DNA of 64,000 nt from Chlamydoabsidia padenii (taxonomy: Eukaryota; Mucoromycota; Mucoromycetes; Mucorales; Cunninghamellaceae). The stretch is from assembly GCA_025330725.1 (NCBI GenBank), contig JAIWND010000033.1:62001-126000 (forward strand). The letters run 5' to 3'. Position numbers and translations under genes: made by a program. Below the pieces are notes generated by a model. The model was not told where the DNA came from. It saw only the letters and a list, made by a program, of their open reading frames with translations, and did no database searches. Below, piece after piece: positions 46,850 through 56,735 of this stretch; position 1 is the stretch's first letter; each line of letters opens with the position of its first letter.

Positions 46850-47464
46850 TTGGATTCGTTAAAAGGTGCCCCTGGAAAAATGGCTCTTTCGATCTGACTT
46901 TGTAAATATCATCTTGCCTCCACTATTTTTTCTTGGGTGGTGGTCTTTCTTTCCTAATTAGAAGAGCTGTTCCTGAATCGACCCCCTATCCTCAAGTAAC
47001 AAGAAGTAAAAAAAAAAAAAATAGAGTGGGTCCAAGTCATTTGTGTCACCAAAGGAGACAAATAAGTGACTAAACTGAAATCATCTTCACGGTGGTACGA
47101 TTCCTTCATCATGGTAGAAAAATATACTGAATAAGAAGATTCCTAAACTGTTCGTTCTTTTTCCTCTTGCTTACTCAATTGCAACAGGTTTTCAAGCCCA
47201 GAGTATGTATATTTTATCTGTAAATGGAAAAGTGTCAAAAAACAAGCCGAGTTATCGGGGTTTAAAATAAAGTCGTGCCTGACTTGGATTTTCCAAGGTT
47301 GATCAAGATTAAACTTGCTTGGACCAAAGAGTTGAAAGGGGAAAAAGAAAAAGCTGCATTCCATTTATTAGATGATCAGTGCTCACATGAAATGAATGTG
47401 GGGGATAAAGAAGGGTGGTCAAGCTAAACATAGGAGTAAGCACATTGAAAAAGAAAAAAGTCTT
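46850..47464. other. Intergenic
   Basis: Promoter of PCT1 and 3' side of the next gene. ATCGGGGTTTAAAAT near 47256 is another motif relative. A minus-strand open frame 47364-47143 is not supported by other signals. Confidence 0.4.
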
Positions 47465-48430
47465 TTATTTTGCAACTACTTTTTGCCGAGGACAATGCTG
47501 TGAGGGTGTACCAATATACCTTTTTAAGGAAACCGGCTCATCTACACTGCAAGGAGAAGAAGGTGGGGAAGGGGGGAGGATAGTGTTTTTTTTGATGGTG
47601 GTGGTATTGACTGGTTGTAAAGATCGATCCAGCGATCTTTGTAAGAAGCGTGAGGTTTGCTGTTGAGGATGACCATAATGAGAATGTGGGTGATAATGAT
47701 AGGATTGCGTGGTAGGATGGATTCTTGGTAGAGATGGAGCGGGTAGTGGGGTGATCATCACGGGCGGTGACATGGGGTAATGGTACTGACAACGGAAATG
47801 ATGTGGAGGACCACTTTGATGACTATGGCGGCGTAAACTTTGTGTTGCTGATGGTGCTACTTTGACTGCCTTGCTTGTGATGGATAACGATAGGCGATTG
47901 ATAATTCTTCGACTGACAGATGGTTTTGGCATGGGTGCAGAAGAAGGGGATGAAGATGTGATGGTGATGGATCTCATTGGTTTGATATCAAATCGTTTCA
48001 TCGTCCGACTGTCTCTTGCATCAGATGAAGATGTGGATGATGAATCACTTGACAAGGAGGATAATGAATGTTGCCACGATGTCGAGGAACGTTGATAACC
48101 TAGTAAGTTGCATGAATCGGAGTTTGTTAGTTTCAAATCCCGAGGCGCTCGTCTCTCCCTTTTACCTTCTATCAAGGGACTCGGTAACCCTTTTTCGTCC
48201 ATTCTTTGCTTCCATGAGGCTAACTTTGAATCCTTTTGTATGCATCTTTGGAAGGCTCGTTCATAAGCAGCGATACGGTCAGAGCGATTCGGAGCACTTC
48301 GAGGGCCAATCTTGGCATGACTAGGTCTTTGCTTTTTGGTAGGGGAAATACTGGAAGTAGAGGAAGGAGTAGGTGGTGTACTTTTTCTTAAAGTTAATTT
48401 TGTAGAATAAGATACAGTAGGAAATACCAT
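47465..48430 (-). CDS. Ser/Pro/His-rich protein, unassigned
   Basis: From ATG 48430 the reading frame is open to 47465, but a 66-nt intron is likely at 48165-48100: GTAAAAGG donor, CTAAC branch-like sequence and TTACTAG acceptor. Because 66 is a multiple of three and the intron has no stop, both forms stay in frame: 299 residues spliced, 321 retained. The start MVFPTVSYSTKLTLRKSTPP is followed by basic APNRSDRIAAYERAFQRCIQ, a probable helix (WKQRMDEKGLPSPLIEG), then Ser-rich and His/Tyr/Pro-rich low complexity (HPHSHYGHPQQQ). The helical words around residues 48-90 are the only compact-looking part. No known family. The retained form adds a basic RERRAPRDLKL segment. Confidence 0.6.
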   Translation of the reverse strand: MVFPTVSYSTKLTLRKSTPPTPSSTSSISPTKKQRPSHAKIGPRSAPNRSDRIAAYERAFQRCIQKDSKLASWKQRMDEKGLPSPLIEGKRERRAPRDLKLTNSDSCNLLGYQRSSTSWQHSLSSLSSDSSSTSSSDARDSRTMKRFDIKPMRSITITSSSPSSAPMPKPSVSRRIINRLSLSITSKAVKVAPSATQSLRRHSHQSGPPHHFRCQYHYPMSPPVMITPLPAPSLPRIHPTTQSYHYHPHSHYGHPQQQTSRFLQRSLDRSLQPVNTTTIKKNTILPPSPPSSPCSVDEPVSLKRYIGTPSQHCPRQKVVAK

Positions 48431-49573
48431 GGTGAATAAGAAAAGTAGTAAAGAAAGAAAACAATAACAATAACAAAAAAAAAAATTACTTTCTTTCTTT
48501 ATATATTCTATTTCCCTGTACGATAAATTGGATAAGGCCAAGTTTTTTTAGATCATCAGGTCCCTTCAAACTCCTTCCCTTGGTTTTATGTAATGAACTC
48601 CTTGAAGGGAGACCGGCTTTATATATATATATATATATATATATGCTAAAGACGATGATTATGACCAAGATGATATAATAGATTCACTTTACAAAAAAAT
48701 ACCTGTGCATTCAATGCAGCATCGTCAAAAACCCATGGTCATTGCTGATTAAGGAGCCTATTTCTCCTCTTTTCCATCCGCCTCCCTTTTTTGTTTGTTT
48801 GAGGTGTCAAGCTCCAACGTCGGCATTGTTTTTAAAACTCCGCATTTGGGAATGCTATATTTAGGTTACTTTGTGTACGAAGACAGATAAAAGAGAATGG
48901 CAAATTAACAGATGATCCCAGTATGATTCTATATGAAACGAGGAGCATCTCTTTTGCCCCCTCATTCCCGCTCGACCCATTTGCAAAGATAAAGGGTTCA
49001 CTCCTGTGAACGCATACATATATACAGTATCCACCATAAATGTGAGAAAAAGACGTATCCTATCTAAATGCACGACTTGAGCAGACCACCCATCGAATCA
49101 AGTAGGGTGACATTTTGATCTCCGCTAGATTACTGCTTTTGATTCAGGGCGTCCATCATGAATCAGTACAATGAAGTACAAGCTCAAGAGTTCATACTAC
49201 TTATCTATATACCAATGTCAATAATACACGTCCAAAGTTAAAGGATAAGACAAAGACAAAGAAGAAAAAGAAGAAAAGAGTAAAAAGAGACAAGATAAAG
49301 AAGAGAAGAGAGATTTTATTATTTATACAAGATGGATAGTTTTCGACAATACTAAAAGTAGGTAACATGTGGTAAGCACAAAAAAGAAGAATTAAAAAGT
49401 TAAGGAGGTGATCCGAAACAAACAATAAGCTAAAGAAGAAGGGAAGAAGGATAATCTAAACTAGGGGGGGGGAAGGGATAGACTTGTGGCTATATTGTAC
49501 AATAAGTGGTATGTGTGTGTGTGTGTACCTATTTATATATGTGCATGAATTGAGACAAAGAGGAGGGTATTCT
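48431..49573. other. Intergenic
   Basis: Holds a (TA)n run at 48619-48643 and AG/AAG-rich sequence. Short open frames on the minus strand (49073-48861, 49425-49201) have no supporting signals. I see no gene in this 1.1 kb. Confidence 0.4.
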
Positions 49574-50152
49574 TCATTCCGACTTGTTTTCGCCAGTGTC
49601 GTTTTTTGGTGTACCATATTTTTGTTTAGCCCGTCGAGCACTCCTAGCTTTTTGTTTAGCAATCTTGAGGGACTTTTTCGAGTTCTTGCTAAGTGAGCCA
49701 TTCCAAAGATCGTCCAGTTTTTCTTTTAAAAGTTTCCGTGCTATACCCCGATTTTCTTGCAGTGATCGTGTTTGTTGGCACTAGAAAAGAATCGTTAGTG
49801 GAAGCCCGAACGCACATACCCATTCCCCTCCTCTCCTCCCCCCTTTATTTTAGCACAGTTTTATCATCTAGCCCTCCCCCTTTTGCACGTTTTTTTTTTT
49901 CTTCTTTACCTGCACACGTATTCCAGTAGGAATATGTCGTAGATCAACACAACTAGATCGTTTATTGATACACTGTCCACCTGGTCCCGAGCCCTTGACA
50001 AACTTTTCGACCAGATCTTCGTCTTTTAAAACGATTTTTTGTCGAGTTGGTTTTATTGGTGGAGTCGTTATGAATCTTGTAAAGAAGCCACTAATAAGAG
50101 TAGTAGAAGAAGTCTTGATGGGTGAGTAGAGACGAGAAAGGATGGATTGCAT
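49574..50152 (-). CDS. Mitochondrial peptide-chain release factor-like protein (MTRFR/C12orf65 type)
   Basis: Two exons (50152-49910, 49780-49574) give 149 residues. The N-terminus ([20 protein letters not shown]) is a basic, acid-free mitochondrial presequence. The catalytic GGQ loop is [13 protein letters not shown], with GGQ at residues 58-60, followed by [20 protein letters not shown] and a Lys/Arg-rich tail ([13 protein letters not shown]) typical of ribosome-rescue factors. There is no codon-recognition domain, so it is of the short class that releases peptides from stalled mitochondrial ribosomes, like human MTRFR or yeast Rso55, not the canonical mtRF1. Motif TTTTAAAATCCCGC lies 81 bp upstream. 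Confidence 0.9.
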
Positions 50153-50232
50153 AAGAGATAGAATTAAAGGAGGGAAAGAAATGAAATGAAATGGGTCTCT
50201 CTCCCCTCGGTATAAAAAAAAAAGTAAACCCA

Positions 50233-50246
50233 TTTTAAAATCCCGC
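50233..50246 (+). promoter_or_regulatory. TTTTAAAATCCCGC upstream motif of the release-factor gene
   Basis: Copy of the recurrent motif 81 bp upstream of the start codon. Confidence 0.35.
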
Positions 50247-50455
50247 TTCTGATGGCTGTGGTCGGGATGAATAAAAAATGGGAATCCCTCCCCCTTTCTT
50301 TTCACTTTTTTTCTTTCATTTCTTCCTACTTAACCCTTCTACTGCTTATTTCCTCCGACATTACAGTATTATTGAAAAAGGGGATCCACTGAAATAGGAC
50401 CAACTCAACCGAGGTAATTGTAAACAGATATAAAGTAAACGATTGTTTTTGTCTA

Positions 50456-50675
50456 ATGCCAGGAACGAATTGGGCAATCCACATAGATTCAAGGCCACGT
50501 CTTGCTGGTCTTTGCGGTGGCAAGTCTCCTTCAAAAAGTGTGGCCACTAGATTGAAGCCCTCCTTCTGGCTTCTTCAAAAAAGGTAGTTTCCTAAAAACC
50601 ATACTACTGGTCTAACTAACTTTCTTTTACTGCCGCTTTTTTAATACCAACACTAGGATTACGAAGAACTGGTGA
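50456..50675 (+). CDS. Possible very small spliced gene
   Basis: A TATA-like GATATAAAG at about 50427 precedes ATG 50456. Exon 1 (50456-50583) reads MPGTNWAIHIDSRPRLAG then LCGGKSPSKSVATRLKPSFW, ends in AAAAAAG|GTAGTT, and a good ACACTAG acceptor (ending 50656) continues the frame RITKNW to a stop near 50674, giving about 48 basic residues. GGKSPSKSVATR superficially echoes the histone H3 tail (GGKAPRKQLATK), but the rest does not. Other exon-like blocks follow (50657 in another frame: DYEELVMKITGSF; 50764: IKGDMTPLIEQ). I cannot decide between a small gene and a relic. Confidence 0.25.
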
Positions 50676-50953
50676 TGAAAATCACAGGATCCTTCATTAT
50701 TGGGGGTAAAAGGTAATAAAGCGACAAGACTAGACTCATTAATGCATTTTTTTTTCTTGACAGATTAAGGGGGATATGACTCCTCTCATTGAACAAGTAG
50801 GTACCCAAAAGACTAATGGAAACCAGCAAAGACATTGGAATGGCTCTATAGTATAGTTACACTTTTTATTGCAGGCAAACTAGTGATAGCTTACTTTGTT
50901 TTTGATTTTTAAATAAAGATATGTATATTATAATTATGGACATCGGATGATTT

Positions 50954-51388
50954 TTAAGCAGTGACAAAACGACGTGTAACAGTGGTGGTGACAACAGGAA
51001 TAGTGATGACTCTAGTCCGGATGGGAATAGTGATGGTGAGTAACCCAAAGGGTAAAGTTGTTGTAAAGTAATCATAAGGAATACTGATGGTGGTGGTGGT
51101 AATAGGTATAGTGGTGGTTGTCTTGGTCACCACATCATCTTCTGCAGTGGTAGTCGTCGTACAGCCACAATCACTTGTTGTTGTATACTCGTCCTGTATA
51201 AAAGTATGCCCCCCTTCTTTCTTGCCAGCTTTGTATCCCTTCTCATACCCTTTATCGTACTTTTCTACTTGAGGATCGATGGGTTCGAGTTGAGTGTATC
51301 GAATCGGATTTGCATTGTGAGCTTCTTTGTGTGCGACTAGAAAGGATGGTAGTAATAGTAGCACAAATAATAGTAGATTAGGCCTCAT
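50954..51388 (-). CDS. Thr-rich secreted or cell-surface protein
   Basis: Single exon, 144 residues. A clear signal peptide (MRPNLLLFVLLLLPSFLVAH) is followed by a charged spacer with Gly/Lys repeats (DKGYEKGYKAGKKEGG) and a C-terminal half dominated by Thr, Ile and Val (TTTTIPITTTTISIPYDYFT, RTRVITIPVVTTTVTRR). Such Thr-rich runs suit O-mannosylation in the secretory path. No GPI-type hydrophobic tail is present, so it is probably secreted or wall-associated. Two adjacent Cys (DCGC) could form disulfide links. Not assigned to a family. Confidence 0.65.
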   Translation of the reverse strand: MRPNLLLFVLLLLPSFLVAHKEAHNANPIRYTQLEPIDPQVEKYDKGYEKGYKAGKKEGGHTFIQDEYTTTSDCGCTTTTTAEDDVVTKTTTTIPITTTTISIPYDYFTTTLPFGLLTITIPIRTRVITIPVVTTTVTRRFVTA

Positions 51389-52006
51389 AGTAATGATTAG
51401 AAAGAGGGAAAAAAAAAAAAAAAAAAAAAAAAAGGAGAATGGAGTATTTCTCGTTTATAGAACCTGTCAGTTTCAATTCGAACTTCCTTATTAGGGTCGG
51501 AGCAATTCGGGATGTCAAAAAAAAAGAACTTCTGGGGAAGACTGATCTGACCACATTTTCCAATAGCATAAACATGAGATCACAATATCAGTGTTTTACT
51601 TTGATGAACCTCTGGATGGACATTGAGTAAATAAAAGGGAGATAAGCATGGTGAGTAATGCTCGATATTCAAATCCCGCTATATGCAAAACTGTTCGTCC
51701 TTTCCTTATTGTATTCATACAGTTTGAAAAAAAAAAAAAGAAAAGAAAAAGGGAAACAAGGTAAAAAAATCATTTTATTTTCCACTTGATATTAAATTCA
51801 GCATGACAATGGTGAGTGCCTGATAGGAACATTCATTCCACCTATTGAGAATATTGAATACCAGCCAGCCAGCCTCATTTCTTTCAAGTCACTTTTTTGG
51901 ACCTCCGTAAATAAAGTTGGAGTTTTTTTTTTTTGTGCCTCTTCTTTTCCGAAACTTGTTTTTTTACACAAACCCCATTGTCTAAATAAACAAAATCCTT
52001 ATTACC
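51389..52006. other. Intergenic, promoters of two divergent genes
   Basis: Contains a long A run (51411-51433) and ATTCAAATCCCGC at 51667-51679, a full copy of the recurrent motif lying about 280 bp from the minus-strand start and 330 bp from the eIF4B start. Confidence 0.45.
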
Positions 52007-53623
52007 ATGTGTAAGTTTACCTCAACTCCTTTGAACTAACCTTGAACAAGACAACATTTTATGCTACATTGATCTTACTCACCTTCTCTTTTATCATAAT
52101 GAAGCTGGCAAAAAGAAAACTCAAAAGCAAAAGATGTCCTTGTCTGACTTCTTGGCAGATGAATGTAAGTAATAATGACTAAAAGATAAGAACATACTAA
52201 CCTGGTTTCTTTGTCTGTTATTATAGCCAGTGGATCCTGGGCTGATGAAATGTCTGATCTCCCCACTGCTCGTAAGTTTTACCTCTCACTCATCTAATGA
52301 AACCCTTTGTGGGTTTACTTACACCCTTCTTTTTTATACACAATGTGGTACATTATTTGTGGCATGGACTTTATAGCTTCAGGTAAATGTGTGGTTGGTG
52401 TTACTAAAGGCGGGAAAAGATCCAAAGATACTCATCCTTCTACCTTTGTTTACTATAGTTGGTAGAGAAGAAACTGGTGGTTTCGGTGGTAACAGTGGTG
52501 GTCGCTTTGGTAAGTAAATAGCTATATAATTTGTGTGTGTGTGTGTGTGTGTGTGTGGGAAATGAATGGTTTGATTTGACTCGATTTGTATTCTCCTGAT
52601 AAAAGATGACTTACCTCGTGGACCTGCTCGTAACAATGGGGATCGATATGGTGACCGTGAAGATAGACATCAAGGTGGATTCCGTGATGGTGGATTCCGT
52701 GAACAACGCGGTGGGGACCGTGAACGCTCTTTCCCTCCTCGTGGTCCTGTCGTATTACCTACCGAGCCTCCTTTCACTGCCCACATTGCCAACTTATCTT
52801 TTGATGTCAATGATGATGATTTGGTCGAATTCTTCTCTGGTTTAAAGGTATAAAAAAAATTTTATTCAACAAATGAAGGATACTAACATTTTTATATCAT
52901 ATAGGTGAACCATTTCCGTATCATGCGTGATCGTGAAAGTGATCGATCCAAGGGTTATGGTTATATCGAATTCGAAGATCTTGACTCTTTGAAGGCTGCT
53001 TTGGAATTGAATGGTGAAGTAAGTAAATAATGATATCAAATAACATGGTATGGATCATTTATAGTTTTGTATGTTTTTTACTGGTGGGGTGGTTTATTGC
53101 TAGCCTCTTCAAAACCGTGCCATCCGTGTCAATGTTGCTGATCCTCGTAAGTAAATGAAATGAAAAAATGGAAACCAAGGGTTGATGGTAAAATTAACAG
53201 CAATTTATGATAGCCAAGGAACGTCAAGAACGCCCTGAACGTCAAGATCGTACTAATGTAGGTACCTGGCGCCGTGAAGGACCTGTGGTGCTTCCTGAAC
53301 GTGAACGTCCCGAACGTACTGGTGGTTTCCGTGAACGTCAAGAACGCCCTGAACGTACCTTTGGTGATCGTCGATCGGATACGTCATGGAGTGGTGGTGC
53401 CTTTGCCAACAATAACCGTCGTCGTGATGCTCCTGCCGAAAGACCTCGTTTGAACCTTTTGCCTCGCTCTGTCAGTGGTAACAAGACTGATGAAGGTGCG
53501 GCTAAATCTAACAAGTCCAGTCCTTTTGGTCAAGCTAAACCTGTGGATACTACCAAAGTTTTGAACCGTGTGGAAGACAAGATGCAACATTTGAAGGTGG
53601 ATGATGACAAGAAGGCAGAATAG
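52007..53623 (+). CDS. TIF3: Translation initiation factor eIF4B-like protein
   Basis: RNA-binding stimulator of the eIF4A helicase and ribosome recruitment. Nine exons: 52007-52010, 52105-52164, 52227-52271, 52377-52382, 52459-52509, 52606-52847, 52905-53018, 53104-53146 and 53214-53623; 324 residues. The start reads MSGKKKTQKQKMSLSDFLAD and SSGSWADEMSDLPTAP, both typical of fungal eIF4B. An RRM spans about residues 110-190 with RNP2 AHIANLSF and RNP1 SKGYGYIEF. Arg/Gly/Asp-rich repeats surround it, including ERQERPER twice after the RRM. The first coding exon is ATGT only and exon 4 is a 6-nt micro-exon (CTTCAG). A (GT)n run at 52531-52557 lies in intron 5. Confidence 0.92.
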
Positions 53624-54610
53624 ATGACCTCGATTCTTATAAATAACTTTATACTTTTCTTTGGACAATCATTTGGCCCTCTCTTTTTTTATTGTTAGAT
53701 ATGGATATTATCCCCCCTCCCTCCCATTCATCTTTAGTTATTTTATATAGCCCCGTCTCTTTTATCATACATTTACTATTTATATAAAAAAACATTTTAT
53801 TTTTTTAAAAAAAAAAAAGTGTCTTTGCTACAGTGTGGTCTTTATTTGATGCGTTTGTGAAGGGGGGGGTGACAATAGTATAATGGATCTATGACTAAAA
53901 GGTATACATTGTTAGGATGGCGTACAATATAATGTTAAAAAAGGGAATGAATCTAGAGTTACATCTGTATATTGATTTACCTATAGCTTACCTTTGCTTT
54001 TATTCACCAATAATAATACAATGACATCGCTACAATGATTATTGAACACAAAAGCGAAGCTTGTATGCCACAACGCCATCCCTGAAAGAAAAAAAAATTA
54101 AAAAGGGCGATTTGCTACGGACACGTAGGGATTTTCCACGTAGACTTTTTCAAGGGTTTGATTTATTCTTAACTGAAATATCAGGGGCATAGGAGGGTAC
54201 ACTCATCCGTAAATAATAAATGTGGTCAGTGGACAAAAAAATGGAGTTCACACGTCTGTCGGTATTTAAATGTTGCATGATTTTCAGATTTTCATTGTTG
54301 TCAATCCTCTCCCCTTTTATCCGCTAGAGCGAATTGGCTATGAAAAATCTGTGTTCTTTGTCCACTCTCCTTTTATCTTTTATTACTCTTTTTCTTTTAC
54401 AATGACTGATCTTCTTTTATCCTGTATTCTTTGTTTGGTTCCACCTTGGTTGGTGATAAATCTACTTTCAAATCCCGCCATAAATACCCCGATCGCGGAG
54501 AGTAAAATCACATGAGGTATTAAAAAAAAAGCTGTGGTCGCATCTTTCCCCCTTTCTTTTTACTCCTCTTTTTATTGAACAATCCAACGCTTACTAAATT
54601 CTGATTCAGT
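53624..54610. other. Intergenic
   Basis: 3' region of eIF4B (long A run at 53797-53818) and promoter of the next gene, with TTTCAAATCCCGCC at 54466-54479, 132-145 bp upstream of the 54611 start. Otherwise nothing recognised. Confidence 0.45.
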
Positions 54611-55528
54611 ATGATAGGAAGCGCCGACATTGATGAAACGACTAAAAACAACAAAAGAAAGCGCTCGAGCTCATTCACTGAACGACACCATGCTGGAAAA
54701 TCATGTAAGTTGTGATGCTAAAGAAAAAATTTACAGAGCAAAGAACGATACTGATTCCTGTTTTTATTATATAGGCCTTGAAGCATGCATTAAAACTACT
54801 AAAAATTCAAAGTTCGCCAAGTTTATATCACAATACAAAAAGGACATTGCTGCTTGGTCTATTGATTGCGAATCGAAAAAAGGTAAACTTTTTTTCCCTT
54901 TACCAACTTCACATCATACATATTGGCGAAGATAATCAGCAAACGTAAGATAATTTATTCAGAATTGTATTGTAAAAAAACTGATAATAATATTATTTAT
55001 AGGTAAAAACATAAAGCAGATCCAGGAAACGGAAGGTCTTTTGAAGGAATTTCAACAAAAAGAAGCGATAAAGAAGACACGACATAAAGTATCAGATCAG
55101 CGGTACCGAAAAATCAACTACGAAAAGGTAAAGGAATGGAATCGGGTCGGCGCATTCAAGAATTCTGTTAAAAAGTTTTTTGAAAAGTACGACAATGATA
55201 AAGCTACTACCTTCACTGCGGCGATTGACATCACAGACGTTTACACAAGAAATATCCTGACAACATTGACCTCTATGCACTCACTTCTCTTACGGTACAC
55301 CGGGTAAAAGAAATACATCATGATCAAGAAGACAAGTTTACAACTCTAACTGAAACATTCGGTGAACCCTGGTTTGACAAAGAAGTACTCCCCGAATGCT
55401 TCCATGGGGAAATCGAACGTTTACCACCCTCGACAAGTCACCTCCCACTTCTGGCGACATTTTTAACTGGTGCAAACAACATCCTCGGTCTGCTCATGAG
55501 TTGGGGGTCACCCATTCTGCATGGGTGA
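54611..55528 (+). CDS. Basic spliced protein, unassigned
   Basis: Exons 54611-54704, 54775-54882, 55003-55186 and 55237-55528 join in frame to give 225 residues, but the last intron (50 nt, GTACGA...ATCACAG) is inferred because without it the frame stops near 55307. The N-terminus has a bipartite-like basic stretch (KNNKRKRSSSF). The middle is Lys-rich and helical (FAKFISQYKKDIAAWSIDCE, KEFQQKEAIKKTRHKVSDQR, KVKEWNRVGAFKNSVKKFFE). The C-terminal part (PDNIDLYALTSLTVHRVKEI, LTETFGEPWFDKEVLPECFH, TGANNILGLLMSWGSPILHG) looks like a different, more globular part. I recognise no family. A nuclear role is suggested only by the basic stretch. Confidence 0.45.
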
Positions 55529-56039
55529 CTACATAGTATAGTCCCCTCACGTTCTCTCTCTCATTGTATCATGTTCATGGTCATTGTTATCATCATTACC
55601 ATCATCATTATCATCATCAAATAAAATGTGTTTATCTTATCTCCTATGTCTTTATTTGTTTGAAAAAATGTATGCGCTGGAAAAAAAAAAAAAGAAAAAA
55701 AAGTGTTTATTCAACAATGCGTATTGGTGCTGGGTGGGGAAGGGGATGAATTACAGACGGTTTCGTTTATATTTGAGCAGGAATGACCCGGTTGCATGAA
55801 TTTTGGCCTGACATTTTAAATCCCGCCATATCAGGGCGGTCCTTGATCATCTTTAGTCATCCAAGGTAGTAGCTAGAATCATATTGTCGTTGTTAAAGTC
55901 AATTAATGGTGGTATACTGAGACCATTGTATGGCTTACTTGATAATTTACTATTTGACTATGACTTCGTCTTTGATGTTGTCTTCTTTGGTCATATTTGA
56001 TTGTGAAGATGTTTCGTCTTCTTTTATATCGTTTAATAG
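55529..56039. other. Intergenic
   Basis: Poly(A) signal-like AATAAAATG near 55621 for the previous gene and ATTTTAAATCCCGCC at 55813-55827. No gene seen. Confidence 0.4.
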
Positions 56040-56735
56040 GTTACACGGGATTTTAAATTGAATCCCCGTATGATCGTTCGTACATGACTTTCCAAATCTT
56101 GATTCTTGGGAGAGCTCTACTGCCTTAATGGACAAGTGATCCTCATGACAAAAATGACCGTGAGCATTCCTTAGCCTACTTCCAACAAAGTTTACATAAT
56201 GGCCATTGTACCAAGTCCCTTGTATGGAGCAGTACAGCCTCAGGATCGTTTTACCCTGATTTTTCTAATAAAAAAAAGTTGCAGAATGAAAATTGACACA
56301 CAAGACCAAACTTATTTGAAAACCCGCTTACTCTCGCCTGGAATCTTAAGAGAGCTCTACTGTCTCAATGAACAAGCGATGCTAAAGACAAAAGTGACTA
56401 TGTGCATTCCTTAGCCTATTTCCAACAAAGTTTACATAATGGCCATTGTACCAAGTACCTTGTATGGAGCAGTACAGCCTCAGGATCGTTTTACCCTGAT
56501 TTTTCTAATAAAAAAAAAAGTTGCAGAATGACAAATTGACACACAAGACCAAACTTATTTGAAAACCCGCTTACCCTCACCCTGAATCTTAAGAGAGCTC
56601 TACCGTCTCAATGGACAATGGATACTCATCAATAAATGGGCCATGAGCATTGCTTAGCCTATTTACAACAAACTTTACATAAAACACCAAGCGTCAAATC
56701 CTTTGTATGGAGCTGTACAGGCTTGCAGTCTTTTT
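56040..56735 (+). repeat. Dispersed repeat, locus D (three divergent tandem units)
   Basis: Three head-to-tail units of about 242 bp. GAGAGCTCTAC(T/C)G recurs near 56109, 56349 and 56594; GAAAACCCGCTTA near 56318 and 56561; GGAGCAGTACAGCCTCAGGA near 56226 and 56466. Unit architecture equals loci A-C (CCCGC motif, GCTCTACTG block, GATGCT-A-GA-AAA-GTGAC, CCTATTTCCAACAAAGTTTAC, TTGTACCAAGT), but the sequence is much diverged, so it is a separate subfamily. Adjacent units are nearly identical to each other, suggesting recent duplication or conversion inside the array. Confidence 0.8.

Noticed and set aside
50540..50600. Histone H3 variant suggested by GGKSPSKSVATR
   Set aside because: Similarity is limited to about a dozen residues; no histone-fold helices follow in frame.
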